This document shows, in pieces, positions 1 through 7,540 of a stretch of DNA of 64,000 nucleotides. The position numbers and the translations under genes were made by a program. The stretch's first letter is position 1. Every line of letters begins with the position of its first letter. This DNA comes from Rubrobacter marinus. Lineage in GTDB: Bacteria > Actinomycetota > Rubrobacteria > Rubrobacterales > Rubrobacteraceae. The notes under the pieces are model-generated. The model was not told the origin of the DNA. It did not search any database and saw only the letters and a program-made list of their open reading frames with translations. The DNA is taken from the NCBI RefSeq assembly GCF_011492965.1, contig NZ_CP045121.1, positions 2,604,001-2,668,000 of the forward strand, written 5' to 3'.

Positions 1-2
1 AC

Positions 3-607
3 GCGGGACGGGAGGCTCCGGACGCCGCGGAGCGCCGGGACGTCGCGAGGAACCGCGGCCGGGTCTTGGGCGCGGCGCGGGCCCTGTTCGAGGAGCGCGA
101 CGTCGTCAACGTGACGATGGAGGAGATAGCGCGCGCGGCGGGCGTCGGCAAGGGGACGCTCTACCGCAGGTTCCCGCACAAGGGGCTGCTCTGCTACGCG
201 CTCCTGGACGAGCCGACGCGGGCGTTTCAGGCCGAGACGCTGGCGGGCCTCGCCGAGGCCGGCGTCGGGCCGATCGAGAAGCTCGACCTGTTTCTCGACC
301 GGCTCGTCCGGTTCACCGACGCGAACCTCGACCTGCTCTACGGCGGCCACGAGACGCTGGACGGGACCGAGCGCCTCGCCCATTTCGCCCACCCCTCGTA
401 CGGCTGGCTCAGGGGCACGGTGCTCGTCCTCCTCAGGACCGCTCGGCGGAGCGGCGAGCTCGACGAGGACCTCGACGCCGACTACCTGGCCGACGCCCTC
501 CTCGCCCCCTGGGCGTGGACCTCTTCTACCACCAGCGGCGCGTCCTCGGGTTCTCCGTGGAGCGCGTGAGCTCCGGGCTGCGCTCCCTCTTGCCGCCGGG
601 CCGCTAG
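3..607 (+). pseudogene. TetR-family regulator, cut by window edge, frameshifted near its end
   Basis: N-terminal TetR helix-turn-helix is clear (EEIARAAGVGKGTLYRRF), followed by an all-helical ligand domain. The frame is open to the left edge, so the true start may lie outside the window. Around 505-512 the run of five C breaks the frame. One added C gives LLAPLGVDLFYHQ and continues to a TAG at 605-607, matching the end of the paralogous TetR at 60438-61130; uncorrected, translation stops at 569. The TAG forms a CTAG shared with the convergent MarR stop. Probably an assembly deletion rather than true decay. Confidence 0.75.
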
Positions 608-1088
608 CCGCCGGCGGATCCGCGTCGGGGTTCGCCCCGGGGAGACGGTCCAGGCCGCGGTCGAGCTTGCGAAGGAGGCCGTGGAGGGAGCTCTGCTCGT
701 CCGGCGTGAGCGCGGAGAGGCGCTCGTCCACGAGGGCCTCGTGCTCCGGGACGGCGCTCTCGAAGAGCCTGCGGCCCCCTTCCGTCAGGTAGAGGCGGTT
801 GGTGCGGCCCTGCGGGCGGCGCTCGATCACGCCCCGCCCCTCCAGCCGCGCCACGAGCTGCGCCACGTTCCCCTTGGTCACCAGCAGATGGTCCGCCAGC
901 TCCTGCTGCGTCAGCCCCTCCGCCGCCCCGACCTGCGCCAGCACGTCGAACTGCGCGTTGCTCAACCCCCGGCGCCGCAACTGCAACTCGAGCTCGCGCT
1001 CGATCTTCTGCGAGACGCGCAACAACCTCACATAAGCCAGCACCGACGGCCTGCGCAGGCTCCTCCCGCGTGTACGCTCCAGGGTCAT
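604..1088 (-). CDS. MarR-family regulator, MhqR-like
   Basis: Minus-strand frame from ATG 1088 reads MTLERTRGRSLRRPSVLAYV and then a winged-helix MarR core (LSNAQFDVLAQVGAAEGLTQ, HLLVTKGNVAQLVARLE). In the raw sequence the frame has no stop and runs antisense through the TetR gene to the window edge. One added base in the CCCCGGGG stretch near 640 places a TAG at 604-606, giving about 161 residues, normal for MarR. It is divergent from a ring-cleaving dioxygenase and DoxX gene, as in Bacillus mhq regulons, and probably represses them and itself through the GTTTAG/CTAAAC operators. The minus -10 TAAACT (1095-1100) lies six bases before the ATG, so the mRNA is probably leaderless. The C-terminal end is inferred. 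Confidence 0.8.
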
Positions 1089-1094
1089 CCCGCT

Positions 1095-1123
1095 AGTTTA
1101 GCGCTAAACTTTATCTCCCTCAA
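1095..1123 (-). promoter_or_regulatory. marR promoter with operator over the -10
   Basis: On the minus strand TTGAGG (1118-1123), 17-bp spacer, TAAACT (1095-1100). A perfect 14-bp palindrome GTTTAGCGCTAAAC (1096-1109) covers the -10 box and the end of the spacer. The predicted start of transcription is at or next to the ATG. Confidence 0.65.
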
Positions 1124-1148
1124 CCTCCGTCCGTAGGGGACCCTGGCC

Positions 1149-1200
1149 TTGACGAACGTCCAGTTCAGTCCTAAACTATCTCTACGGTTTAGCACTAAAC
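1149..1200 (+). promoter_or_regulatory. Dioxygenase-doxX promoter with two MarR-type operators
   Basis: TTGACG (1149-1154), 17-bp spacer, TAAACT (1172-1177). A degenerate operator GTTCAGTCCTAAAC (1163-1176) covers the -10 as in the divergent promoter. A second site GTTTAGCACTAAAC (1187-1200), one base different from the marR operator, lies just after the predicted transcription start. The two sites are 24 bp apart. Confidence 0.65.
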
Positions 1201-1212
1201 AGAGGAGGAGTC

Positions 1213-2187
1213 ATGGAGCTAGGCGGGCTGCACCATCTGACGGCGGTGACCACGGAGGCGTCCGGGAACGTGGAGTTCTACACGGGCGTGCTGGGGATGC
1301 GGCTGGTGAAGAAGACGGTGAACCAGGACGACGTCTCGGCGTACCACCTTTTCTACGGGGACGAGTTGGGCAGGCCGGGGACGGAGATAACGTTCTTCGA
1401 TTGGCCGACGTTAAGGCTCGCGCCGAACCGTCGGGGCGTCGGGGAGGTCTCGGCGACGGAGCTCAGGGTCCCGGGCGGGGCGTTGGGGTACTGGGCGGAT
1501 CGGCTGGACGAGTTCGGGGTGGCGCACGGCGGCATCCAGGACCACGGCGGCCGGTCGTCGATAGCGTTCACGGATCACGAGGGCCAGAGGCTCCGCCTCG
1601 TCGACGAGAGCGGGTCGAGGGTCGAGGGCGGCGTGCCGTGGGACGAGAGCCCGGTGCCGGCCGAGTACGGCATCCGCGGGCTGGGGGCGGTGCGGCTGAC
1701 GCTGGCCGAGCTCGGGCCGACGGAGCGGGTGCTCGTCGACGTGCTCGGGTTCCGCCGGGCGGGCGAGTATTCGGAGGACGGGAACACCGTCGTGGTCTAC
1801 GAGGTCGGGCCGGGCGGACCGGGGGCCGAGGTGCACGTGCTCGTGGACCCGGGGGCGCCCCGGGCGCACCTCGGGCGCGGCGGGGTCCATCACGTGGCGT
1901 TCCGGGTGCCCAACGACAAGGAGCACGCGGCGTGGCGGCAGAGGATCCGGGAGGCCGGGCTCGGCGTCACCCCGCAGATCGACCGGTTCTACTTCCGCTC
2001 GATCTACTTCCGCGAGCCCGGCGGGGTGCTGTTCGAGATCGCCACGGACGGCCCCGGCTTCGCCACCGACGAGGACCCGGAGCACCTCGGCGAGGGGCTC
2101 TCGCTCCCGCCGTTCCTCGAGGACCGTCGCGAGGAGATAGAGGCGCGCCTCACCCCCATCACGCCGGTGAAGGGCGCCCGCGGGTAG
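1213..2187 (+). CDS. Ring-cleaving dioxygenase of the VOC/glyoxalase superfamily (MhqO-like)
   Basis: 324 residues. Two VOC modules are visible: the first starts at GGLHHLTAVT (metal-binding His near residues 7-8) and the second has GGVHHVAFRVP. A late PGGVLFEIATDGPGF supplies the usual Glu ligand region. The family covers metal-dependent extradiol dioxygenases that detoxify quinones and hydroquinones in the cytoplasm; the substrate here is unknown. AGGAGGAG sits just ahead of ATG 1213. The operator-flanked promoter and divergent MarR gene support inducible quinone or electrophile detoxification. Confidence 0.85.
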   Translation: MELGGLHHLTAVTTEASGNVEFYTGVLGMRLVKKTVNQDDVSAYHLFYGDELGRPGTEITFFDWPTLRLAPNRRGVGEVSATELRVPGGALGYWADRLDEFGVAHGGIQDHGGRSSIAFTDHEGQRLRLVDESGSRVEGGVPWDESPVPAEYGIRGLGAVRLTLAELGPTERVLVDVLGFRRAGEYSEDGNTVVVYEVGPGGPGAEVHVLVDPGAPRAHLGRGGVHHVAFRVPNDKEHAAWRQRIREAGLGVTPQIDRFYFRSIYFREPGGVLFEIATDGPGFATDEDPEHLGEGLSLPPFLEDRREEIEARLTPITPVKGARG

Positions 2188-2263
2188 AACCGGGCGGGCG
2201 CTGGGTAGAGAGCACAAGACATCGACAGTCCCGGAACCGGGGCTCGGACAGGGAGGAGGCCAG

Positions 2264-2839
2264 ATGGCCAGGCGGAGAGTGCAAGCGAGTGGCATGAGCG
2301 ACGGGGCATCGCTGGTCCTGCGGAGCGCGCTGGGCGGGCTCATGGCGGGTCACGGCGCCCAGAAGGGCTTCGGGTCGTTCGGCGGGCCGGGTCCCGAGGG
2401 GACCGCCGGTTTCATGGAGATGCTCGGGTTGCAGCCCGGCAAGCCCTGGGCGCAGCTCGCGATCGCCTCCGAGCTCGGCGGCGGCACCCTGACGGCCCTC
2501 GGACTGCTCAACCCCTTGGGGCCCCTCGGCATCATAGGCTCCATGGCGATGGCGACGACCAAGGCCCACTGGGGGAAGCCGATCTGGGTGACCGAGGGCG
2601 GGGCCGAGCTCCCCGTGACCAACATCGTGGCGGCGCTCGCCCTCATCATGAGCGGCCCGGACAGGTACTCGCTCGATCGCCTGCTCGGCATCAGGCTGCC
2701 GGGTTGGGTCGCGCCCGTGGGGCTCGCGGGCATCCTCGCCGCCGTGCTCTACGCCGGCGTCGGTGCCCCGGAGCCGCCGGAGGGGGACCAGGACGAGGCC
2801 CGCGAGGCCACGGCCGGCAACCCCGAAGACGCCTCCTAA
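2264..2839 (+). CDS. DoxX-family membrane protein (MhqP-like)
   Basis: 191 residues with about four hydrophobic segments. The DoxX core is recognisable: LVLRSALGGLMAGHGAQKGF, then LGLQPGKPWAQLAIASELGGG. GGAGGAGG ahead of ATG 2264 favours this start over the internal ATG at 2294. It follows the ring-cleaving dioxygenase by 76 bp and shares its upstream regulator. The dioxygenase plus DoxX pairing under a MarR regulator is the layout of mhqO-mhqP. DoxX proteins are small integral membrane proteins tied to redox stress; the biochemical role is not settled. Confidence 0.8.
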   Translation: MARRRVQASGMSDGASLVLRSALGGLMAGHGAQKGFGSFGGPGPEGTAGFMEMLGLQPGKPWAQLAIASELGGGTLTALGLLNPLGPLGIIGSMAMATTKAHWGKPIWVTEGGAELPVTNIVAALALIMSGPDRYSLDRLLGIRLPGWVAPVGLAGILAAVLYAGVGAPEPPEGDQDEAREATAGNPEDAS

Positions 2840-2860
2840 GCGCCGCACGCTATCCCCATC

Positions 2861-2896
2861 AGGGGCAGGGGCTGGCTCGTCCTGGCCCCTGCCCCT
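2861..2896 (+). terminator. Strong hairpin after doxX
   Basis: AGGGGCAGGGGC (2861-2872) and GCCCCTGCCCCT (2885-2896) form a perfect 12-bp stem with a 12-base loop, followed by TTTA. It lies between the doxX stop and the convergent tetR stop, so it may work in both directions. Confidence 0.65.
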
Positions 2897-3024
2897 TTAC
2901 GTTCCCGCGCGACGAGTAACTGCCTGGGGTCACGGTACCGTTTCGTGATCTCGTACAGCAAGGTGTGACGACGGTCGGGTTCACGCCGCGCGAGACGCTC
3001 CCTTCGCGGCGAACGCTGCCCCGC

Positions 3025-3702
3025 TCAGGCGCCGTCCGGTTGCTTCTCCCTTGCGGCCCGGTTCGAGTCCCGGTTTAGGTCGTCGTTGAAGCCCGCCAGC
3101 AGCCTGCGGAGGCCGGCCTCGAACTCTCGCTCCGGGTCCCGGACGCCGAGGCGAGGGGCGAGCTCGGAGAGGTGGGGATACTCCGTCGGCCCGTCCGTCT
3201 CGAGCCCCCCGCGGCGGTAGGCGTCCACGGCGGAGGCGAAGAACCCCCCCAGTTCGAGGGAGAGGTACCCCATCACGTAGCTTGCGGCGGCCCGGTAGAC
3301 GCGCGCCGCCGTCTCCGGGTCGAATCCCCTGCGCACCAGGGCCGCCACGTACGCCTCCGTGCTTCGGAGCACCATGGGTCCGGAGAAGGAGCCGGAGGCC
3401 ACGAGGGGCACGACGGCGGGGTGGGCCAGGGCCGCCCGTCGGAAGGTCATGGAAATGAAGAGGACGCGCTCCGCCCAATCTCTCATCTCCTCGGGGGGCT
3501 GCTCCACCCGCTCGAAGACGAGCTCCACCATGCCCTCCAGCAGGGCGTCCTTGCTCGGCACGTGGTGGTAGAGAGACATGGTCCCTACCCCGAGGCACCC
3601 CGCGACCCTGCGCATGGAAACCGTCCCCAGCCCCTCCTCGTCCGCAAGGCGCAAGGCCGCCTCGGCGATCTTCCGCTGGCTCAACGCGCGCTCGCTACCC
3701 AA
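3025..3702 (-). CDS. TetR-family regulator, TetR_C_1 type
   Basis: 225 residues from TTG 3702, which has AAGG upstream and places the HTH at the usual distance. A longer open frame to 3870 exists but would cross the promoter region. The HTH is LGVGTMSLYHHVPSKDALLE, the signature of the tetracycline-repressor-like branch; the C-terminal part is helical and hydrophobic as in ligand-binding TetR_C domains. It is divergent from three mycofactocin-type SDR genes, with a perfect dyad between them, so it probably regulates that cluster and itself. The inducer is unknown. Confidence 0.8.
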   Translation of the reverse strand: MGSERALSQRKIAEAALRLADEEGLGTVSMRRVAGCLGVGTMSLYHHVPSKDALLEGMVELVFERVEQPPEEMRDWAERVLFISMTFRRAALAHPAVVPLVASGSFSGPMVLRSTEAYVAALVRRGFDPETAARVYRAAASYVMGYLSLELGGFFASAVDAYRRGGLETDGPTEYPHLSELAPRLGVRDPEREFEAGLRRLLAGFNDDLNRDSNRAAREKQPDGA

Positions 3703-3737
3703 CCCACCGCCTTTTCGTAAGAATCCACACTTCGGGG

Positions 3738-3791
3738 TTGACTCACGTACAGTGTACGAGTATCGTGCGTTGGCGTCCACGTACGATGTAC
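3738..3791 (+). promoter_or_regulatory. Divergent tetR/SDR-cluster promoter with dyad operators
   Basis: TTGACT (3738-3743), 17-bp spacer, TATCGT (3761-3766) points toward the SDR genes. The spacer holds the perfect 13-bp dyad CGTACAGTGTACG (3746-3758). A weaker GTACGATGTAC (3781-3791) lies 35 bp downstream. On the minus strand TGGACG, 17 bp, TACACT overlaps the same dyad. The plus transcript would have a leader of about 215 nt before the first SDR. Confidence 0.5.
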
Positions 3792-3989
3792 TGGAAAGGT
3801 CGGGCGGGTGGCCGGAACGGGAGGATGACGAGCATTTCCGCAGTACCGCGCCGATCGCGCGGTCGAGCACACGGCGTGGAGCACGTGAGGTAAGGAGCGC
3901 TGCGGACGGACCCGGGCAGGGATCTTGCTCGGCGTTGGCCGTTGCGGACCCGGTAGCCGTACGCGACCCTGAGGGGAAAGGGGAGGACG

Positions 3990-4826
3990 ATGGCGAGACT
4001 GGACGGGAAGGTTGCTCTGATCACCGGCGGGGCACACGGGCAGGGGCGCTCGCACGCGCTCACGTTTGCCCGGGAGGGGGCGGATATAATCGTCTGCGAC
4101 GTCGCCGAGCAGCTCGAGACGGTGCCCTACGAGATGGGGACGCAGGAGGAGCTCGACGAGACGGCGAGCATGGTCGAGGACCTGGACCGCAGGTGCGTGG
4201 CCGTCAAGGCCGACGTGAGGGACTCGGGCCAGATGCGGGGCGTCGTGGACCGGGCGATCTCGGAGTACGGCAAGATCGACATCCTCTGCGCCAACGCGGG
4301 CATCTTCACGTTCAGCTCGGTGGCCGAGATGACCGACCAGCAGTGGCGGGAGACCATAGACACCAACCTCACCGGCGTCTTCAACTCGATGCGCGCCGTG
4401 GTTCCGCACATGGTCGAGCAGGGCTACGGCCGGATCGTCGCCACCTCTTCCATGGCCGGGCGGGGCGGCTTCCCCAACATCGGCCACTACGTGGCGACCA
4501 AGTGGGGCGTGATCGGCCTGGTCAAGAGCCTGGCGATGGAGGTCGCGGCGAACGGCGTCACCGTCAACGCCGTCTGCCCCACCGGCGTGGACACCGTTAT
4601 GATCCAGAACGAGGCCGCCTACAAGCTTTTCCTGCCGGGGGTCGAGAACCCGACGCGCGAGCAGGCCGCGGTGCCGTTCCAGCAGCTGAACGCCATCCCC
4701 GTACCGTGGGTGGAGCCCGAGGACATCTCCAACGCGATGCTGTTCCTGGTCTCCGACGACGCGCGCTACATAACCGGGGAGGCGATCCACGTCGCCGCGG
4801 GCCAGAACGCGGGCAACGCCGCCTGA
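3990..4826 (+). CDS. Mycofactocin-type SDR oxidoreductase 1
   Basis: 278 residues. Rossmann glycine motif TGGAHGQG with the GQGRSHA continuation, NAG motif (CANAGIF), catalytic Ser in SSMAG and YVATK as the Tyr-x3-Lys pair. The long insert after beta-2 (from EQLETVPYEMG to MVEDLDRR) marks the mycofactocin-coupled SDR subfamily (carveol-dehydrogenase-like). Family members hold NAD(H) tightly and pass electrons to mycofactocin; the substrate is unknown, probably an alcohol or terpenoid. GGGGAGG precedes ATG 3990. First of three tandem paralogues; this copy is the most divergent. Confidence 0.9.
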   Translation: MARLDGKVALITGGAHGQGRSHALTFAREGADIIVCDVAEQLETVPYEMGTQEELDETASMVEDLDRRCVAVKADVRDSGQMRGVVDRAISEYGKIDILCANAGIFTFSSVAEMTDQQWRETIDTNLTGVFNSMRAVVPHMVEQGYGRIVATSSMAGRGGFPNIGHYVATKWGVIGLVKSLAMEVAANGVTVNAVCPTGVDTVMIQNEAAYKLFLPGVENPTREQAAVPFQQLNAIPVPWVEPEDISNAMLFLVSDDARYITGEAIHVAAGQNAGNAA

Positions 4827-4856
4827 TGCCGGTGGGGATGCGAGAGGAGGCAAGCT

Positions 4857-5693
4857 ATGGCTAGGATGGACGGAAAGGTCGCGCTCATCACCGGCGCCGC
4901 GAGGGGCCAGGGGCGCTCGCACGCCCTCAGGCTCGCCGAAGAGGGCGCCGAGATAATCGCCTGCGACATCTGCGAGGACATAGGGACCGTGCAGTACCCC
5001 CTGGCCTCCGAAGACGACCTCAACGAGACGGCGCGCATGGTCGAAGACCTCGACCGCAGGATCGTGGCCCGCAAAGCCGACGTCCGCGACGGGGACGCGC
5101 TCCGGGCGGTCGTCGAGGAAGGACTCTCCGAGTTCGGGCACATCGACGTCGTTTGCGCCAACGCCGGGATAGCCACCTACGGGCCGAGCTGGGAGCTCAC
5201 CGAGGAGCAGTGGCAGGACATGATCGACGTCAACCTCACCGGGGTTTGGGAGACTTGCAAAGCCGCGATACCGGGCATGATAGAGCGCGGACGGGGCGGC
5301 TCCATAATCATCACGAGCTCGACGGCGGGCATCGTGGGCCTGGCGAACCTCGCCCACTACGTCTCGGCCAAGCACGGGCTGGTCGGCCTGATGAAGACCC
5401 TCGCCAACGAGCTCGCGCCGCACATGATAAGAGTCAACTCCGTTCACCCGACCGGCGTCGACACGCCCATGGTGCACAACGAGTCGACCTACAAACTCTT
5501 CCTGCCGCACCTCGACACGCCGACCCGCGAGGACGCCGCCGGGGCCTTCGCCACGCTCAACACCCTGCCCGTACCCTGGGTGGACGCCCGGGACATCTCC
5601 AACGCGGTGCTCTGGCTCGCCTCCGACGAGGCCCGCTACGTCACGGGCCAGCAGCTGAAGGTCGACGCCGGGTCTACCGAGAAAGTGGGGTGA
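4857..5693 (+). CDS. Mycofactocin-type SDR oxidoreductase 2
   Basis: 278 residues, very similar to the next gene. TGAARGQGRSHALRLAEEGA, CANAGIA, SSTAG and YVSAK supply the cofactor site and Ser-Tyr-Lys catalytic set; the same mycofactocin-type insert is present (EDIGTVQYPL to MVEDLDRR). GAGAGGAGG lies before ATG 4857, and the gap to the previous gene is 30 bp, so it is co-transcribed. It probably arose by tandem duplication with divergence of substrate range. Confidence 0.9.
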   Translation: MARMDGKVALITGAARGQGRSHALRLAEEGAEIIACDICEDIGTVQYPLASEDDLNETARMVEDLDRRIVARKADVRDGDALRAVVEEGLSEFGHIDVVCANAGIATYGPSWELTEEQWQDMIDVNLTGVWETCKAAIPGMIERGRGGSIIITSSTAGIVGLANLAHYVSAKHGLVGLMKTLANELAPHMIRVNSVHPTGVDTPMVHNESTYKLFLPHLDTPTREDAAGAFATLNTLPVPWVDARDISNAVLWLASDEARYVTGQQLKVDAGSTEKVG

Positions 5694-5700
5694 GGGGGGC

Positions 5701-6534
5701 ATGGCGAGGTTAGAAGGCAAGGTCGCGTTCGTCACGGGCGCTGCGCGCGGACAGGGACGCTCGCACGCTCTGAGGCTCGCCGAGGAGGGCGCGGAGATCG
5801 TCGCGGTGGACCTGTGCGACCAGATCCCCACCGTGCCGTTCGCGATGGGCACCTCCGAGGATCTGGAGGAGACCGCCAGCATGGTCGAGGATCTCGACCG
5901 TCGTATCGTCGCCCGCAAGGCCGACGTCCGCGACGAGGCGGAGCTGCGCGCGGCGGTCGAGGAGGGCATCTCGGAGTTCGGGCACATCGATATCGTGTGC
6001 GCGAACGCGGGCATCTTCTCTTCGGCGCCCACCTGGGAGCTCACAAGGGAGCAGTGGCAGGACATGATCGACGTCAACCTCACGGGCGTGTGGAAGACGT
6101 GCAAGGCCGTCGTCCCGCACATGATCGAGCACGGCGAGGGCGGGTCCATAATCATCACGAGCTCGACGGCCGGCATAAAGGGCTTCCCGGGCACCGCCCA
6201 CTACACGGCCGCCAAGCACGGGGTGGTGGGGCTCATGAAGACGCTCGCCAACGAGCTCGCGCCGCACATGATCCGCGTAAACACCGTCAACCCGACCGGC
6301 GTCGACACGCCCCTGCTGCACAACGACGCGATCTACCACCTGTTCCTCCCCGACGAGGAGAACCCGACCCGCGAGCAGTTCGGCGAGGCCTACACCCAGT
6401 TGAACCTGCTGCCCATCCCGTGGGTGGACTCGCGCGACATCTCCAACGCCGTGCTCTGGTTGGCCTCCGACGAGGCCCGCTACGTCACCGGCGTCGTCCT
6501 GCCCGTGGACGCCGGCTTCACGCAGAAGGTGTGA
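5701..6534 (+). CDS. Mycofactocin-type SDR oxidoreductase 3
   Basis: 277 residues. TGAARGQGRSHALRLAEEGA, CANAGIF, SSTAG and YTAAK give an intact SDR active site; the family insert runs from DQIPTVPFAMG to MVEDLDRR. The 7-bp gap to the previous stop carries a GAGGGGGG ribosome-binding stretch. Third member of the tandem set and closest to copy 2. No mycofactocin biosynthesis gene (mftA-F) is in this window; they would be expected elsewhere in the genome. Confidence 0.9.
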   Translation: MARLEGKVAFVTGAARGQGRSHALRLAEEGAEIVAVDLCDQIPTVPFAMGTSEDLEETASMVEDLDRRIVARKADVRDEAELRAAVEEGISEFGHIDIVCANAGIFSSAPTWELTREQWQDMIDVNLTGVWKTCKAVVPHMIEHGEGGSIIITSSTAGIKGFPGTAHYTAAKHGVVGLMKTLANELAPHMIRVNTVNPTGVDTPLLHNDAIYHLFLPDEENPTREQFGEAYTQLNLLPIPWVDSRDISNAVLWLASDEARYVTGVVLPVDAGFTQKV

Positions 6535-6627
6535 GGCGAGCCTGATAGCGGGGGCGGCCAGAGCAAAGCGTGGTCTCCGCCGATCCCGAACAGTAAGGAG
6601 GTCGATGAGGCGACCAGGAGGGCGAGC

Positions 6628-7527
6628 ATGAGCGGAGGGGAGAAGCGGCCCGACGTCCGCGCGGTCTACGAGGCGGTCCACGCCGAGGTGGTCGGGCGCG
6701 AGCGGGAGCTGGGGAGCATACTCGCGGCCCTGGGCGCGGGACGGGACCTGTTGCTCGAAGGCCCGCCCGGCACCAGCAAGTCCACGATCCTGCGCACCAT
6801 CACCCGCCACTACGGGATACCGCTGGTGTTCGTGGAGGGGAACGCGGACCTGACGCCGGCGAAGCTCATCGGCTACCACAACCCCGCCCAGGTGGTGCGC
6901 CACGGCTACCGCCCCGAGGACTTCGTCCCCGGGCCCCTGCCGGAGGCTATGCGCGAGGGGGGCTTTTTGTACATCGAGGAGTTCAACCGTGTCCCCGAGG
7001 ACACCCTCAACGCCCTCCTCACCGCGATGGCCGAGCGGGAGATCACGATCCCCAGGGTCGGCAGGCTTCAAGCGCTGCCCTCCTTCCGCATAGTCGCGGC
7101 GATGAACCCGTTCGACAACGTGGGCACGGCGCGCATAAGCATCTCCATCTACGACCGGCTGTGCCGGCTGGCGATGGGTTACCAGGGCGAGGCCGAGGAG
7201 CGGGACATCGTGGCCTTGCGTACAGAGGGCAGGGTCGATCGGCTTGTGGAGTCGGCGGTGGCGATCACGCGGGGGACCCGGGAGCACCCGGACGCCCGCC
7301 TCGGCTCTTCCGTCAGGGGCGCCATAGACCTCGTCCTCGTCGCCCGCAGGCTCGCCGAGATCCGGGGTTTTGGCGGGGCGAACGGCGGGTTGGACCCGGT
7401 GCTGCCGGAGGCGGCCTCGCTCGCGCTCTCCAGCAAGGTCAGCCTGCACGAGACGGTGGAGCGGACGCCCGAGGACGTTATCCGCGAGATCGTCTCGCGC
7501 GTCGCCCCGGCCGCGGCCGAGCGGTAG
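6628..7527 (+). CDS. MoxR-family AAA+ ATPase
   Basis: 299 residues. Walker A is GPPGTSKST, Walker B is LYIEEFNRV, and AAMNPFDNVGT is the sensor region typical of MoxR/CbbQ-type ATPases. AGGAGG precedes ATG 6628. It follows the SDR trio by 93 bp on the same strand and is followed 13 bp later by a second MoxR domain fused to a VWA domain. MoxR-VWA pairs act as chaperones that remodel or insert cofactors into metabolic enzymes; the client here is unknown, but the SDR enzymes or their redox partner are possible. Confidence 0.88.
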   Translation: MSGGEKRPDVRAVYEAVHAEVVGRERELGSILAALGAGRDLLLEGPPGTSKSTILRTITRHYGIPLVFVEGNADLTPAKLIGYHNPAQVVRHGYRPEDFVPGPLPEAMREGGFLYIEEFNRVPEDTLNALLTAMAEREITIPRVGRLQALPSFRIVAAMNPFDNVGTARISISIYDRLCRLAMGYQGEAEERDIVALRTEGRVDRLVESAVAITRGTREHPDARLGSSVRGAIDLVLVARRLAEIRGFGGANGGLDPVLPEAASLALSSKVSLHETVERTPEDVIREIVSRVAPAAAER

Positions 7528-7540
7528 GGGCGCCGATCCG

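Noticed and set aside
3681..6194. 837-codon minus-strand open frame antisense to the SDR genes
   Set aside because: It is a GC-rich shadow: three intact SDR genes with all catalytic motifs lie on the plus strand, and the antisense product shows threefold repetition only because the SDRs are paralogues.
4011..6534. Near-identical DNA blocks in the three SDR genes as a candidate repeat element
   Set aside because: The similarity is confined to coding sequence of paralogous enzymes, with no flanking repeats or transposase.
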